Positions 1 through 9,518 of a stretch of 52,046 bases of DNA are shown piece by piece (the stretch's first letter is position 1; every line of letters begins with the position of its first letter). This DNA is from Nitrosomonas sp. GTDB taxonomy: Bacteria > Pseudomonadota > Gammaproteobacteria > Burkholderiales > Nitrosomonadaceae. Under the pieces are notes generated by a model. That model did no database searches and was not told the origin of the DNA. It saw only the letters and a list, made by a program, of their open reading frames with translations. The stretch covers positions 1 to 52,046 of the forward strand of contig JAJFJG010000025.1 of assembly GCA_021774265.1 (NCBI GenBank), written 5' to 3'. The position numbers were made by a program, and so were the translations under genes.

Positions 1-407
1 CCGTCCGTTTGTGGAAAGATTTCATTATCTCCACTTTGGCACGTAGATGCCGTCAGGTCCGCGAGGGGCTCTAACTTAATTCGTATTGCTTACCCCTGCT
101 CCCCGTAGGGAGGGAGGCGGCCATACCATCTCCACTATTTAAACGCTCTCCGCAAAGTCCCCTCAACAACGCATTGCTGCGGATAGTTGCGAAACATAAC
201 GCAACTTGAATATAGAATTTCTGTACTTGCCAATGATGACCTATTGAATATTGCACAATATACCTTTGCACATCGTAGTTAACGACATTTTGTTAAATTT
301 AAATCTTTGTAAATGGCAAAAGCCAGTTTTTTTTCAAGAACAACGTTATTGCCTCGCCACAATGGGCGAGGTGGTTCATACGAAAAACCTAGTTCGACAA
401 ACTCTGA
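1..407. other. Intergenic, possible 3' end of a truncated gene
   Basis: No convincing gene is seen. Frame 3 on the plus strand is open from the window edge to a TAA at 72-74 and could be the last 23 codons of a gene cut by the window (ending ...RRCRQVREGL). That is too short to identify. Just after it a GGGAG/CTCCC inverted repeat around 100-120 could be part of a weak terminator. The short minus-strand frame at 71-271 has no recognisable features. Confidence 0.25.
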
Positions 408-2084
408 TTACAAATCAGTCACCGCACCCAAACTAGCCGTCGAAACAAGCTTGGCATATTTCGATAATACACCGCGGCCATACCGAGGCTTTGGTGGCTT
501 CCATGCAGCTCGGCGACGGGAAATTTCCTCATCTGACACATCGAGTTGTAATAAGCGCTTATGTGCATCAATGGTAATGACGTCTCCTTCTTGCACTAAT
601 GCAATCGTTCCACCAATATAGGCTTCCGGCGCAACATGACCGACGACCATGCCATACGTACCACCAGAAAAACGTCCGTCAGTAATCAAGCCAACCGAAT
701 CACCCAAACCTTCGCCAATCAATGCTGACGTCGGCGAAAGCATTTCACGCATTCCTGGACCGCCTCTTGGACCTTCGTAGCGAATCACAACCACATCACC
801 TGCTTTGATTCGACGGGCTAGAATAGCTTCCATACAAGATTCTTCGGATTCAAAGACACGAGCAGGGCCAGTTATTTGTGGATTCTTGATGCCGGAAATT
901 TTAGCCACGCTGCCTTCAGTTGATAAGTTGCCTTTGAGAATTGCTAAATGACCCTGTGCATACATGGGGTTGTCCCATTGACGAATCACATCCTGATCCA
1001 CACGTGGTGTCTCTGGAATATCCTTTAATACTTGAGCGATAGTCTGACCACTAATGGTCAAGCAATCCTTATGAATCAAGCCATGCGCCATTAACATTTT
1101 CATCACTTGCGGAATACCACCGGCCTCGTGCAAATCAGCCGTGACATAACGCCCTGAAGGTTTTAAGTCACATATCACCGGCACTTTGCCTCTAATTTCT
1201 TCAAAATCATCAATGATGAGGTCAACATTCGCTGCATGAGTAATCGCCAATAAATGTAGTACCGCATTGGTCGAGCCACCCACTGCCATAATCACGGCTA
1301 TGGCATTTTCTATAGATTTACGCGTAATAATATCCAGTGGCAAAATTTGATTTTTGATCGCTTCAACTAATACTTCACCCGAACGTGCAGCACTCACCCG
1401 CTTCTCATCATCGATCGCCGACATGGTAGATGAATAAGGCAAGCTCATGCCCATCGCTTCAATCGCGGATGACATGGTGTTCGCGGTAAACATGCCGCCA
1501 CAAGAACCCGCTCCGGGGCATGCATGACGTTCTACTTCAAGCAATTCCGCATCATTAATTTTGTTTGCATTATGCTGCCCCACGGCTTCAAATGCGCTGA
1601 CAATAGTCAAATCCTGACCTTTGTATTTTCCAGGCTTAATGGTACCGCCATAGACAAAAATGGCAGGTACATTCATGCGGGCAATAGCGATCATTGCGCC
1701 AGGCATATTCTTATCGCAACCGCCGATAGCAATAACGCCGTCCATACTTTCACCTTTGACTGCTGTTTCTATCGAGTCGGCAATCACTTCACGCGACACT
1801 AACGAATACTTCATACCTTCAGTACCCATGGAAATACCGTCAGATATGGTAATCGTGCCAAACATCTGTGGCATCCCGCCAGACGTTCTAATCGCACTTT
1901 CTGCATCCATAGCTAAGTCGTTTAGACCCATATTACAAGGCGTGATCGTAGAAAAACCATTCGCCACACCAACAATAGGCTTAGAGAAGTCGCCATCACT
2001 AAAGCCCACCGCTCTTAACATGGCACGATTAGGTGCGCGTTTGGCACCCTGGGTAATGGCTTGGCTATGTTTGTTGTCTGGCAT
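408..2084 (-). CDS. ilvD: Dihydroxy-acid dehydratase IlvD
   Basis: Catalyses the dehydration of 2,3-dihydroxy-3-methylbutanoate and 2,3-dihydroxy-3-methylpentanoate to the 2-oxo acids, the third step of valine/isoleucine synthesis, in the cytoplasm with an Fe-S cluster and Mg2+. The 558-residue product has the usual family length and reads collinearly end to end. It shows the N-terminal [20 protein letters not shown] segment, the [10 protein letters not shown] cluster-ligand motif, the [15 protein letters not shown] motif with a second conserved Cys, and the C-terminal [12 protein letters not shown] motif. The ATG at 2084 gives the expected N-terminus ([13 protein letters not shown]). It is divergent from lgt across a 106-bp region. 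Nothing is odd about it. Identification is from family motifs and is very secure. Confidence 0.97.
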   Translation of the reverse strand: MPDNKHSQAITQGAKRAPNRAMLRAVGFSDGDFSKPIVGVANGFSTITPCNMGLNDLAMDAESAIRTSGGMPQMFGTITISDGISMGTEGMKYSLVSREVIADSIETAVKGESMDGVIAIGGCDKNMPGAMIAIARMNVPAIFVYGGTIKPGKYKGQDLTIVSAFEAVGQHNANKINDAELLEVERHACPGAGSCGGMFTANTMSSAIEAMGMSLPYSSTMSAIDDEKRVSAARSGEVLVEAIKNQILPLDIITRKSIENAIAVIMAVGGSTNAVLHLLAITHAANVDLIIDDFEEIRGKVPVICDLKPSGRYVTADLHEAGGIPQVMKMLMAHGLIHKDCLTISGQTIAQVLKDIPETPRVDQDVIRQWDNPMYAQGHLAILKGNLSTEGSVAKISGIKNPQITGPARVFESEESCMEAILARRIKAGDVVVIRYEGPRGGPGMREMLSPTSALIGEGLGDSVGLITDGRFSGGTYGMVVGHVAPEAYIGGTIALVQEGDVITIDAHKRLLQLDVSDEEISRRRAAWKPPKPRYGRGVLSKYAKLVSTASLGAVTDL

Positions 2085-2153
2085 CTATAATCCCCTAAAA
2101 TTAAAATTACTAACTCACTTAATAGTCAAGTCAGCATTCGTAGCTGCACTTGC

Positions 2154-2159
2154 TATAAT
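2154..2159 (+). promoter_or_regulatory. Extended -10 promoter element for lgt
   Basis: TGCTATAAT at 2151-2159 is a perfect sigma70 -10 box (TATAAT) preceded by the TGN extension, 31 bases upstream of the lgt ATG. No good -35 box lies 17 bp upstream, which fits an extended -10 promoter. Inferred from sequence only. Confidence 0.55.
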
Positions 2160-2190
2160 ACGTATTTTACCGTAAATAAGGCCGAATCCC

Positions 2191-3018
2191 ATGCTTGTTC
2201 ATCCGCAGATTGATCCCGTTGCCATTTCAGTGGGGCCCCTCTCCATTCATTGGTATGGACTCATGTATCTCATTGGATTCGTGTTTTTTATTATTTTGGG
2301 GCGCTATCGCATCAAGCGCAACACAAACTCAACTTTCACCAATGACCTGCTTGATGACGCGCTATTTTATGGCATGTTGGGTGTCATTATCGGTGGACGT
2401 CTAGGTCACACGCTGTTTTACGCGTTTGACTACTACAGCCAAAACCCACTCGAGATTATCTACATATGGCAAGGCGGCATGTCCTTTCACGGCGGCTTCC
2501 TTGGCGTGTTAGTTGCTATGATCCTCTTCGCCCGTAAAAATAATTTGAACTGGCTCACCGTCACCGACTTCATCGTTCCTCTCGTACCAGTGGGTCTTGG
2601 CGCAGGCCGCATCGGTAATTTCATTAATGCCGAACTTTGGGGGCGTCAAACCGACGTATCGTGGGGGATGGTCTTTCCCTATGTTGACAATGTTCCACGT
2701 CATCCCTCGCAACTTTATCAATTTGCATTAGAAGGTGTCGCGCTGTTTATACTCGTGTGGATTTATTCTGCCAAACCACGAGCAACTGGCGCAATAACGG
2801 GTATGTTCATGGTTGGTTACGGCGTCTTCCGCTCATTTGCCGAGTTTTATCGAGAACCAGAAGATGGCTTTATGGGCGTACTCACCTTAGGTGTCACCAT
2901 GGGACAATGGTTGTCATTACCAATGATTATTGCTGGCGTGGGATTAATTATTTGGGCAAATAATAAACCGGCTAAGCAAGAGAAAGTTAAACAATCTAAT
3001 AAAAATAAAAAACGATAA
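2191..3018 (+). CDS. lgt: Prolipoprotein diacylglyceryl transferase Lgt
   Basis: Transfers diacylglycerol from phosphatidylglycerol to the lipobox Cys of prolipoproteins at the inner membrane, the first step of lipoprotein maturation. The 275-residue product is a multi-pass membrane protein of normal family length. It carries the N-terminal [13 protein letters not shown] segment, the [10 protein letters not shown] segment, the [13 protein letters not shown] segment with its conserved His, and the Lgt signature [14 protein letters not shown] around residues 140-153, followed by RHPSQLYQ. The C-terminus is a Lys-rich cytoplasmic tail. The start is the ATG at 2191, in line with a good extended -10 upstream. 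It stands alone, divergent from ilvD. A client is encoded nearby: BamD has a lipobox. Confidence 0.97.
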   Translation: MLVHPQIDPVAISVGPLSIHWYGLMYLIGFVFFIILGRYRIKRNTNSTFTNDLLDDALFYGMLGVIIGGRLGHTLFYAFDYYSQNPLEIIYIWQGGMSFHGGFLGVLVAMILFARKNNLNWLTVTDFIVPLVPVGLGAGRIGNFINAELWGRQTDVSWGMVFPYVDNVPRHPSQLYQFALEGVALFILVWIYSAKPRATGAITGMFMVGYGVFRSFAEFYREPEDGFMGVLTLGVTMGQWLSLPMIIAGVGLIIWANNKPAKQEKVKQSNKNKKR

Positions 3019-3329
3019 ATCTATCGAATAAGGACAGCTATGTACACTGAAAAATATGTTTCACCCTTATTCGCCATACAATTTTATCTGTTTCCGTCTT
3101 AGTTCTTTTGCTTGGTATAAATATGTACACGCGGCAATCTAAATCTATGCCATTACTGTATTCTTTCTTGTCCCATTAAAAGACTGAATCTCCAAGTTTT
3201 GCTTACTTTAAGCTATGATTTCCATTAATAAACCAATTAAATAGATAAGAAGCCAGATATTTATCAAAAATAATTATATGCTTCGTTTTTATTGCCATTG
3301 ATTAACAACTTTTTTAATATTCAGAAATT
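3019..3329. other. AT-rich intergenic region after lgt
   Basis: No gene is seen. CGAATAAGG at about 3025-3033 is mirrored by CCTTATTCG about 37 bases downstream, making a possible large-loop hairpin. CGATA/TATCG just after the lgt stop could add a small stem. Neither has a clear U-tract, so a terminator is only possible. The region is otherwise AT-rich and without repeats I can recognise. Confidence 0.3.
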
Positions 3330-4196
3330 TTGCTACGCAAGCTAATAATCCAATTGTTTGCCTTATTAATGGCAACTATTCTAAGTGTTTTTGCAATCGG
3401 CCAATTAATTACCGGCTCAGCATCGACTGCTGTCGGCTCACTATCTGCTGATTTCCCAGTTGACACTGTGAGAATCCGCGTTAATTCAGAAATGAATGTG
3501 CATGGCTGGCTGGCTCCTGGCGTTACAGGTAGAGGTATAGTGCTATTGGTTCATTCTATGCGCAGCAATCGCCTTGAAATGCTCAGCCGAGCAAGATTCT
3601 TGTATGAACAAGGGATTGGTGTGTTACTAATAGATTTACAAGCGCATGGAGAATCACCCGGAAAACGAATTACATTTGGTGCACGCGAGTCAGAAAGTGT
3701 TGACGCAGCAGTAGCCTTCCTTCATAAAACATTTCCATCTGAACGTAAAGCGGCAATCGGTGTCTCTCTTGGCGCAGCGGCAATTGTTCTTGCAAAAAAA
3801 CCATTAAATTTGGACGCGATCATTCTTGAGTCACTGTACCCAACGATTGAAGAAGCCGTAGAAAACCGATTAAAACTTCATTTTGGTAAATATGGATCGA
3901 AACTATTACCAATATTATTATCTCAATTGTCTTTTTATTTAGATATTCCCAGTAGTGAGTTAAGCCCAATATCTCGTATTAATAACCTCAACACACCATT
4001 ATTGCTAATTGCCGGCACTAATGATGCGCACACCACATTATCAGAATCTGAACGTTTATTTTTGGCTGCAAGAGAACCAAAAGACATTTGGATTATTCCT
4101 GGTGCGGGACACTTTAATATGCACAGTTATGCCGGTAAAGAATATGAACAACGGGTTTTATATTTTTTATCTCCCTATTTATTTTCTAACAATTAG
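3330..4196 (+). CDS. Alpha/beta hydrolase, membrane-anchored or exported
   Basis: A probable serine hydrolase of the alpha/beta-hydrolase fold; the substrate is unknown. The N-terminus is one hydrophobic segment (LIIQLFALLMATILSVFAIG) that may be a signal anchor. The fold signatures follow: VLLVHSMRSNRLEM (His at the oxyanion region), LLIDLQAHGESPG, the nucleophile elbow GVSLGAAAIV (G-x-S-x-G), and late acid and His elements around GTNDAHTT and GAGHFNMH. The resemblance is to YqhA/FrsA-like or BAAT-type small hydrolases. The start used is TTG at 3330; no ATG lies upstream before a stop. An ATG at 3369 would shorten the hydrophobic segment. The usp gene follows after 25 bases, so the two may be co-transcribed. 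Family assignment is secure, function is not. Confidence 0.8.
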   Translation: MLRKLIIQLFALLMATILSVFAIGQLITGSASTAVGSLSADFPVDTVRIRVNSEMNVHGWLAPGVTGRGIVLLVHSMRSNRLEMLSRARFLYEQGIGVLLIDLQAHGESPGKRITFGARESESVDAAVAFLHKTFPSERKAAIGVSLGAAAIVLAKKPLNLDAIILESLYPTIEEAVENRLKLHFGKYGSKLLPILLSQLSFYLDIPSSELSPISRINNLNTPLLLIAGTNDAHTTLSESERLFLAAREPKDIWIIPGAGHFNMHSYAGKEYEQRVLYFLSPYLFSNN

Positions 4197-4221
4197 TTAT
4201 ATCATTAACACAAGGTAAAAT

Positions 4222-4662
4222 ATGAGCCAATACAAAAATATTTTATTAACCATTGATTTTTCAGAATATGATGAATTTGTTGCTGATAAAGCAAGGGACT
4301 TAGCTAAACAACTTAATGCGGAATTGAGTATTCTCCATATACTAGATGACATTCCCATGCCGGACACGCCTTACGGCACTGTTATACCGCTGGATGAAGA
4401 CTCTTCCTACACAATGTTAGAAGCCGAGAAAACACAGCTTAAACAATTAGCCAACAAATTGGCTATCCCGTCAACAGATCGATGGTTGATTTGGGGAGAA
4501 CCAAAACAAGAAATTGCATTATTTGCTGAACGAGAAAAAATAGATTTAATTATTGTTGGTTCGCATGGACGACATGGACTTGCTTTATTACTGGGGTCAA
4601 CGGCAAATGGCGTTTTGCATCACGCCAAGTGTGACGTGTTGGCCATTCGCTTGCCAGATTAA
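4222..4662 (+). CDS. Universal stress protein, UspA family
   Basis: A 146-residue single-domain Usp protein, cytoplasmic, of the ATP-binding-type subfamily and probably dimeric. The N-terminus MSQYKNILLTIDFSE is the first strand with the conserved Asp. The C-terminal motif IIVGSHGRHGLALLLGSTANGVLHHAKCDVLAIR matches the G-x2-G-x9-G(S/T) nucleotide-binding signature. It follows the hydrolase gene by 25 bases on the same strand, suggesting a small stress-related operon. The ATG at 4222 is preceded by AAGG at a workable distance. No ligand or pathway can be deduced from the sequence. Confidence 0.9.
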   Translation: MSQYKNILLTIDFSEYDEFVADKARDLAKQLNAELSILHILDDIPMPDTPYGTVIPLDEDSSYTMLEAEKTQLKQLANKLAIPSTDRWLIWGEPKQEIALFAEREKIDLIIVGSHGRHGLALLLGSTANGVLHHAKCDVLAIRLPD

Positions 4663-4673
4663 TGTGAAGGTTA

Positions 4674-5492
4674 CTAGTATCCCTTCGGCTTCCAGAATTT
4701 CCACCAGCTGTTATCGGAAACCGTTTCAATTTCAGGCAAATAGCTGCTTCCGGGAAAGTTCAGTTTTAAAACTCGTTCTGCGTTATTGCGTAGCTCTGCT
4801 AGCCCTAGAGTTTCATAGGACTGCATCATGATATAAAGCGCTTCCTCTGCTGCCGGCGTATTTGGGTACTCTTTTACCGCGTGCTGGGCACGATTGGCTG
4901 CTGCAATATAAGCCTTTCTTTCAAAATAGTAACGTGCAATATGCACTTCGCTCATCGCGACAACATTTAACAAATGCGCCATACGTTGCCTTGCATCAGG
5001 TGTATATTTACTATCAGGAAACCGATTAACGAGTAATCTGAAATTATCAAACGATTCACGTGACGCTTTGGAGTCACGCTCGCTCATGTCTTGACTAAGC
5101 AGACTTTGAGTCACATAACCTAGCAAGCCCCAATTATCATTGAAGTTCGCTAATCCTCTGATATAGTATGCATAATCGACATTAGCATGATTTGGGTGTA
5201 ACTTAATGAAGCGCTCAGCCGCAGCAATGGCAGACGCCTGTTCTTGGTCTTTATAATAAGCATAAGCGACTTCAAGCTGCGCTTGTTGGGCAAACCGCCC
5301 GTAAGGGTAACGTGCTTCTAATGACTCAAATAATTCGATAGCCGCTGGATAATTACCATCATCGAGCTTCTCTTTTGCTTCAGCATAAAATTTACCCGCA
5401 GACCAGTCTACGGTGTCTTCTTTCTGTTTTCCAAATGAACTACAGGCAGACAAACCCAACACCAACAGAAATACAGTTAAACTACGCAACAT
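4674..5492 (-). CDS. bamD: Outer-membrane protein assembly factor BamD
   Basis: Lipoprotein subunit of the BAM complex, which inserts beta-barrel proteins into the outer membrane; BamD is normally essential. The precursor (272 residues from the ATG at 5492) begins MLRSLTVFLLVLGLSAC, a signal peptide with lipobox LSAC, so the mature protein starts at the Cys and is lipidated by Lgt. The body is the expected set of TPR-like helical repeats (YAEAKEKLDDGNYPAAIELFESL, GRFAQQAQLEVAYAYYK). A TTG seven codons upstream also opens the frame, but the ATG places the signal peptide correctly. The start codon overlaps that of the divergent rluD in the tetramer CATG. The bamD/rluD divergent order is widespread in gammaproteobacteria. 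Confidence 0.95.
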   Translation of the reverse strand: MLRSLTVFLLVLGLSACSSFGKQKEDTVDWSAGKFYAEAKEKLDDGNYPAAIELFESLEARYPYGRFAQQAQLEVAYAYYKDQEQASAIAAAERFIKLHPNHANVDYAYYIRGLANFNDNWGLLGYVTQSLLSQDMSERDSKASRESFDNFRLLVNRFPDSKYTPDARQRMAHLLNVVAMSEVHIARYYFERKAYIAAANRAQHAVKEYPNTPAAEEALYIMMQSYETLGLAELRNNAERVLKLNFPGSSYLPEIETVSDNSWWKFWKPKGY

Positions 5493-6519
5493 GATTGATT
5501 CCACAAAAAACAAAAAAGATGCTGCTTATTATAGCTCAAAGCCCGCTTTGCCTGTATTGACAGAAGCAAATGAATCGCCTATTAATTTAACCATTCCCTA
5601 CTCATGTGCTGGCATGAGGCTGGATCAAGCGCTCGCACAATTGTTACCAAATTGGTCACGCAGTCGCTTGCAAACATGGATAATAGAAAAAAGAATTACT
5701 ATCCATGAAGAAGCAGGCACCCCAAAACAAAAAGTATGGGGCAATGAACAGATTCTAATACGACCCTGTCTTCATGTCAGTGAAACAAAGCACAAAGCTG
5801 AAGCAATTAAACTAGACATTATTTTTGAAGATGAACAACTCATCGCCATCAATAAACCCGCTGGATTGGTTGTACATCCTGGCAATGGCAACTGGCATGG
5901 CACCCTATTAAACGCCCTGCTACATCATGCAGAACAATTAAATCATATACCGCGTGCTGGCATCGTTCATCGTCTGGACAAAGAAACTAGCGGCTTATTA
6001 GTCGTAGCAAAAACCATAGAGTCTCAAACCAGTTTAGTGCGCCAACTGCAAAGCCATAGCGTCAAGCGAGAATATTTAGCGTTGGTTTTCGGTGAGGTTC
6101 AAGCTGATGGTGATGTCAACGCTCCCATTGGACGACACCCAACGCAACGCACCAAAATGGCCATTATCGAGAATGGTAAAAAAGCGCGTACATACTACAA
6201 AATTTTAGACCAATTTGAAGGCTGCACACTACTACAATGCAACTTGGAAACAGGCCGCACACATCAGATTCGTGTACATATGCACACCATTGGTCACCCA
6301 CTTGTTGGTGATCCTATTTATAGCGGAAGACCTAAAAAAATAAAAAACCATGAAATAACGCAGTTGTTTATGGGATTTCCACGACAAGCACTACATGCCC
6401 AACGATTGGCATTAACTCACCCAAAAACACAGCAGCCTATTCAATGGGAAACAAAATTACCTGAGGATATGGAAGCATTGTTACTGGCACTACGACAAAT
6501 CAGCTTTCAAGAAGGCTGA
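5491..6519 (+). CDS. rluD: 23S rRNA pseudouridine synthase RluD
   Basis: Makes pseudouridines in helix 69 of 23S rRNA (1911/1915/1917 in E. coli numbering). The product (342 residues from ATG 5491) has an S4 RNA-binding domain (RLDQALAQLLPNWSRSRLQTWI) and then the RluA-type catalytic domain with the invariant Asp in GIVHRLDKETSGLLVVAKT and the GRTHQIRVHM motif. The frame is open further upstream to 5413, inside bamD, but ATG 5491 is the best start. Compared with E. coli RluD there are roughly 35 extra residues before the S4 domain, so a later non-ATG start is possible. The gene usually following rluD (pgeF/yfiH) is absent here; decayed sequence starts directly after the stop. Confidence 0.94.
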   Translation: MIDSTKNKKDAAYYSSKPALPVLTEANESPINLTIPYSCAGMRLDQALAQLLPNWSRSRLQTWIIEKRITIHEEAGTPKQKVWGNEQILIRPCLHVSETKHKAEAIKLDIIFEDEQLIAINKPAGLVVHPGNGNWHGTLLNALLHHAEQLNHIPRAGIVHRLDKETSGLLVVAKTIESQTSLVRQLQSHSVKREYLALVFGEVQADGDVNAPIGRHPTQRTKMAIIENGKKARTYYKILDQFEGCTLLQCNLETGRTHQIRVHMHTIGHPLVGDPIYSGRPKKIKNHEITQLFMGFPRQALHAQRLALTHPKTQQPIQWETKLPEDMEALLLALRQISFQEG

Positions 6520-6841
6520 CGCAGCAACTATCTCAGTACTGCGCACCAATGTGGTGCAAGAGTGTGAGCAAAAGCGTTTGAGAGCACCTAGTACCATACG
6601 CGCTTCCGGTATTCACACATTATTAACTGAATCACTGCCGACTAGCGCCGGTAGGATCGAGTTTGAGCTAGAATCCTTTAGCGCTTTTCTGAATGCTGTT
6701 CCAAGACAGCAATATGATTTCGTCAGCGATGTTTCCACTTGTCGTACAACAACGGTCAACACTCTACACGAATGTATCGATGATCTCGCTTAATTCGACA
6801 GAATCTTATTATTCCGCCTACCTAACTGATTATGCTTGTCG
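6520..6841. other. Unassigned sequence after rluD
   Basis: A plus-strand frame open at 6551-6793 could encode 80 residues. It has no RBS, no recognisable domain and no partner, and it directly borders degraded material, so I do not call it a gene. Reading the minus strand gives nothing better. This is where the sequence changes from tightly packed housekeeping genes to remnants. Confidence 0.3.
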
Positions 6842-7209
6842 TCATAAGATTATGAATTTCTTCATAAGCATCAAATCACCACCAGAAACAGTGAAATGAG
6901 CAGAAAGTAATGTGTCACTTTGTATGCCTGTTAAGGATACAGCAAACTCGCCTGCTTCAATGAATTGATCACCATCGGTATCCTGGTAAATATGAGTAAC
7001 GTCTGCTGAATCAATATTGACAAAGAAGTCACCAGCATTTGCCACTGATGTTGCTCCAAGTACCACGTCAGTTGTGCCAACTGTTACAGCGGTTGCTGAC
7101 ACTTCTGTATCAAATTCTACTGAAGATACGGCAGTCGCGCTTAGTGTATCGCCATCCAGGTTAGCAATGGTGTCAGTCAGTGCTGCACTAAGACCTGTTG
7201 AAATGGTTT
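6842..7209 (-). pseudogene. Fragment of a giant repeat adhesin
   Basis: The minus-strand frame reads continuously from about 7209 to the TGA at 6842 and is extracellular in character: Thr/Ser/Ala/Val/Asp-rich, no Cys, with DTDGDQFIEAGE resembling an EF-hand-type calcium loop and LDGDTLSATAVSSVEFD resembling repeats of very large surface adhesins (cadherin-like or RTX-type). There is no proper start. The frame hits a stop just upstream of 7209, where IS-like sequence begins. The C-terminus (LMLMKKFIIL) does not look like a native adhesin end. I read it as a leftover of a much longer gene cut by insertion and deletion. Family assignment is by composition and motif only. Confidence 0.55.
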
Positions 7210-7261
7210 AATACTACAAGACACTTCTAGAGGCAGATCTATAATGTCATTAGAGGTGAAT

Positions 7262-7447
7262 ATGAGTACACAAACAAAACGAGCGATTCCGAAATACCCA
7301 CCTGAATTTAAACAAGATGCGGCAAGGTTAGTTGATGAAAAAGGCTATACCCACCAACAGGTGGTTGATCATTTAGGCAATTCTTTAAGTGCGATAGGCC
7401 GTTGGTCTAGCCCCAATATTGCACAAGAGGAAGTGAAAATTCCCTAA
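7262..7447 (+). pseudogene. Truncated IS3-family OrfA
   Basis: MSTQTKRAIPKYPPEFKQDAARLVDEKGYTHQQVVDHLGNSLSAIGRW matches the N-terminal helix-turn-helix region of IS3-family OrfA proteins (pattern YPPEFK-DA-RLV---GY----A---LG-S-S-I-RW). The rest of OrfA, including the leucine zipper, and all of OrfB are missing. The frame ends where IS1380-like sequence begins at about 7441. The first ATG of the frame is at 7244; the ATG at 7262 matches the family start. It is a nested remnant: an IS3-type element first, then invaded by the IS1380-type element. Confidence 0.6.
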
Positions 7448-8700
7448 TAATCTTTTATAATTCAGTTATCTAAGCTGCATAAAAGAAAGGAATTACCTGT
7501 AACAAAGTGTACCCAAGAATCATTTGATTTTCCAGATGTAAAAAGACGTTCAGTTGAAGTAAATTTTCAGGGAAGCGATATCACTTCAGATGGCGGTGTA
7601 TTGTTGTTGCGTCAGGTGGATAAACGGCTTGGTTTGAGTGAAGCTGTTTCGAAGGCATTGCAAGATTTGCGTCGTAGGGCGAGCTGAAAGCATGATGGCT
7701 TGAGTCTGTTGCGTCAACGGGTTTATGCATTGGCAGCGGGTTACGAGGATCTCAATGATCACCAGCAGTTACGAAATGATTTGGCGATACAGACCACTGT
7801 TGAGCGTACCGATGTATTGGCAAGCAGTTCAACCTTGTGCCGCTGGGAAAATCGTTCTGATCGACAGGCAGCATGGGATATTCATGAAGTGATGGTTGCG
7901 CAGTTTATCGCTTCAGTTGATGAGGCTCCCAAAGAATTGATTCTGGATTTTGATGCGACCGATGATACGGTCCATGGCAAGCAGGAAGGCCGTTCTTTTA
8001 ATGGCTACTATGATCATTACTGCTTTCTGCCTTTGTATGTATTTTGCAAAGATCAACTACTGGTAAGCTACCTGCGACCCAGCAATGTTGACGGTGCCAA
8101 ACATGCCTGGGCTATCTTGTCGTTGTTGGTGAAGCGGTTCAGGCAAACTTGGCCACAGGTTAAGATTGTTTTTCGTGGTGACAGTGGCTTTTGTCGACAT
8201 AAAATGTTGACGTGGTGTAAGCGCCACAATGTAAGTTACATTGTTGGTATTGCCCAAAATAAGCGACTCAATGCGCTCGCCACACCATGGCAGAAAGAAG
8301 CAGAGAAGCATTTTCTGAAACTAATGAGAAAGTGCGCGGGTTTGAAGAACTACAATTGGATCTATTTGCTGATCGCGCCAGTTGCCATCACTGGTGGCCT
8401 AATCAGTTTCGTCTACTGCTTTCATCTCTCGCCTATATCCTGCTGGAAGCCGTACGGCATCTTGCCTTGCAAAGCACAGAGCTGGCGCGAGTTTATGTTG
8501 GAACATTACGCCTCAAACTAATCAAAATCGGTGCCGTTATCCTGCGGAACACACGGCGCATCCGCTTTTTGTTATCAAGCGCTTGTCCGAACCAAAAGCT
8601 ATTCTTACACGCTGTAGAAAAGCTTGTCCCAGGACAATCTCAGACCCAGCTAAATACTTGCATTAAATGGCATGTGGCGATGTGCTATGCCTAGCTTTTG
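7441..8700 (+). mobile_element. Degraded IS1380-family insertion sequence
   Basis: The region contains a broken IS1380-family transposase gene. The left end is probably near 7441, where CCCTAATAATC begins with the CC typical of IS1380 termini. I cannot find the matching right inverted repeat between 8650 and 8900, so the right boundary is only an estimate. No target duplication is recognisable. The element is defective. Confidence 0.55.
7499..8694 (+). pseudogene. IS1380-family transposase, three lesions
   Basis: A DDE transposase of the IS1380 family, recognised from FQGSDITSDGGVLLLRQ near the N-terminus, the DFDATDD catalytic motif, FNGYYDHYCFLPLYVF, IVFRGDSGFCR, and C-terminal LDLFADRASCHHWWPNQFRLLLSSLAYILLE. 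There is no ATG at the natural start (GTA at 7499). An in-frame TGA at 7685-7687 stands where relatives have Cys (RRAS-stop-KHD). Around 8310-8330 the frame shifts +1, and about 70 residues between the RGFEE and LQLDLFADR segments are missing compared with family members as I remember them. The protein cannot be made from this copy. Each piece reads well, so decay is moderate rather than ancient. Confidence 0.8.
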
Positions 8701-8811
8701 GCAAAAACTTCATTTTGCTATCACTTTCACCGAAAAAAAACAAAAAGATACATTACAAAACTCAGAATCTTGGAATGATTTGTTTTATTATTTGGAGAAA
8801 TTCCTATTTGA

Positions 8812-9003
8812 TTACAAAAATACTGATTGCTGTGTCGCTCGTGCAATATTGGGGCTAGCCATATTTTTTATGTAAGGATCCAAGGCGAGGTGCTCAATAT
8901 AGACATGCTTGCCGAAGAGATGCCAGTTACCTAAATGAAAACCTTCCAATCTGCTCACAGAGCTTGGCAACTCTCCTTTGAATTTGTAGCTATTGACAAG
9001 GCC
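8812..9003 (-). pseudogene. Unrecognised gene remnant
   Basis: The minus strand is open from 9003 to a TAA at 8812 and reads as protein-like sequence (GELPSSVSRLEGFHLGNWHL, then HVYIEHLALDPY) with no ATG. I do not recognise the family. A plus-strand frame at 8672-8875 overlaps it and is equally unsupported. I favour the minus strand because its composition is balanced, but this is a weak call in a region of debris. Confidence 0.25.
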
Positions 9004-9081
9004 CTAAGAATGAACGTACATAAATACGTATCTTTACCAAAGCCTCATAATCGTGGAGAGGTTCGATAACACTTAGGCCAG

Positions 9082-9464
9082 TTAATTTATGGAGTTCAAA
9101 AAGTTGATGAACTGTTGTATTCTGTCCTTTTTCTCTTTCGGCAAAGACTTGCTCAATCGAGCAGCAACAGACTTGACAGAGCTCATTCGATAGAGATAGT
9201 GAAGCTTAAAAGCCCCATACCGTACTCTTAATGGAAGGCTGATTTTGAATCGATGCTCTGTATTTGCTTCGAGATGATTTCGATAATCTGGTTCAAAGTC
9301 TTCTACTGCATTTCGAAGTTTTATTGACAAAAATTCTTTGCGGTACTGCCGTTCGATATTTTTTTGGAAAACTTTATGAAGTCCACTATATCTCCGATCA
9401 TTAGCCGGAGATCGAATGCATAAATAGGTTCGTTTAAGAATTTATCAGGATTAAAGTCAGTCAT
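9082..9464 (-). pseudogene. Frameshifted small gene of unknown function
   Basis: Two overlapping minus-strand frames join into one protein if a shift is allowed around 9385-9395. The first starts MTDFNPDKFLNEPIYAFDLR and runs to LMIGDIV. The second continues GLHKVFQKNIERQYRKEF and runs to the stop at 9082, ending RIQQFINFLNSIN. The joined product is about 127 residues, basic, probably helical and without a signal peptide. I do not recognise it. The frame may extend upstream to 9518. The simplest reading is a one-base indel in a decaying region. A programmed shift is possible, but there is no clear slippery heptamer at the join. Confidence 0.4.
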
Positions 9465-9518
9465 GGTATCTTTGGAGTATACTTGCATTAAGTTATTGTT
9501 TATATATGATATAATCAT

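Noticed and set aside
5413-5490. Upstream extension of rluD into bamD
   Set aside because: The extra residues are antisense to the bamD signal peptide region and do not resemble RluD.
6551-6793. An 80-residue open frame after rluD
   Set aside because: No RBS, no recognisable domain, low-information composition and located in debris.
8672-8875. A 67-residue plus-strand frame at the right side of the IS1380 remnant
   Set aside because: It overlaps a more protein-like minus-strand frame and continues from transposon sequence without its own start signals.
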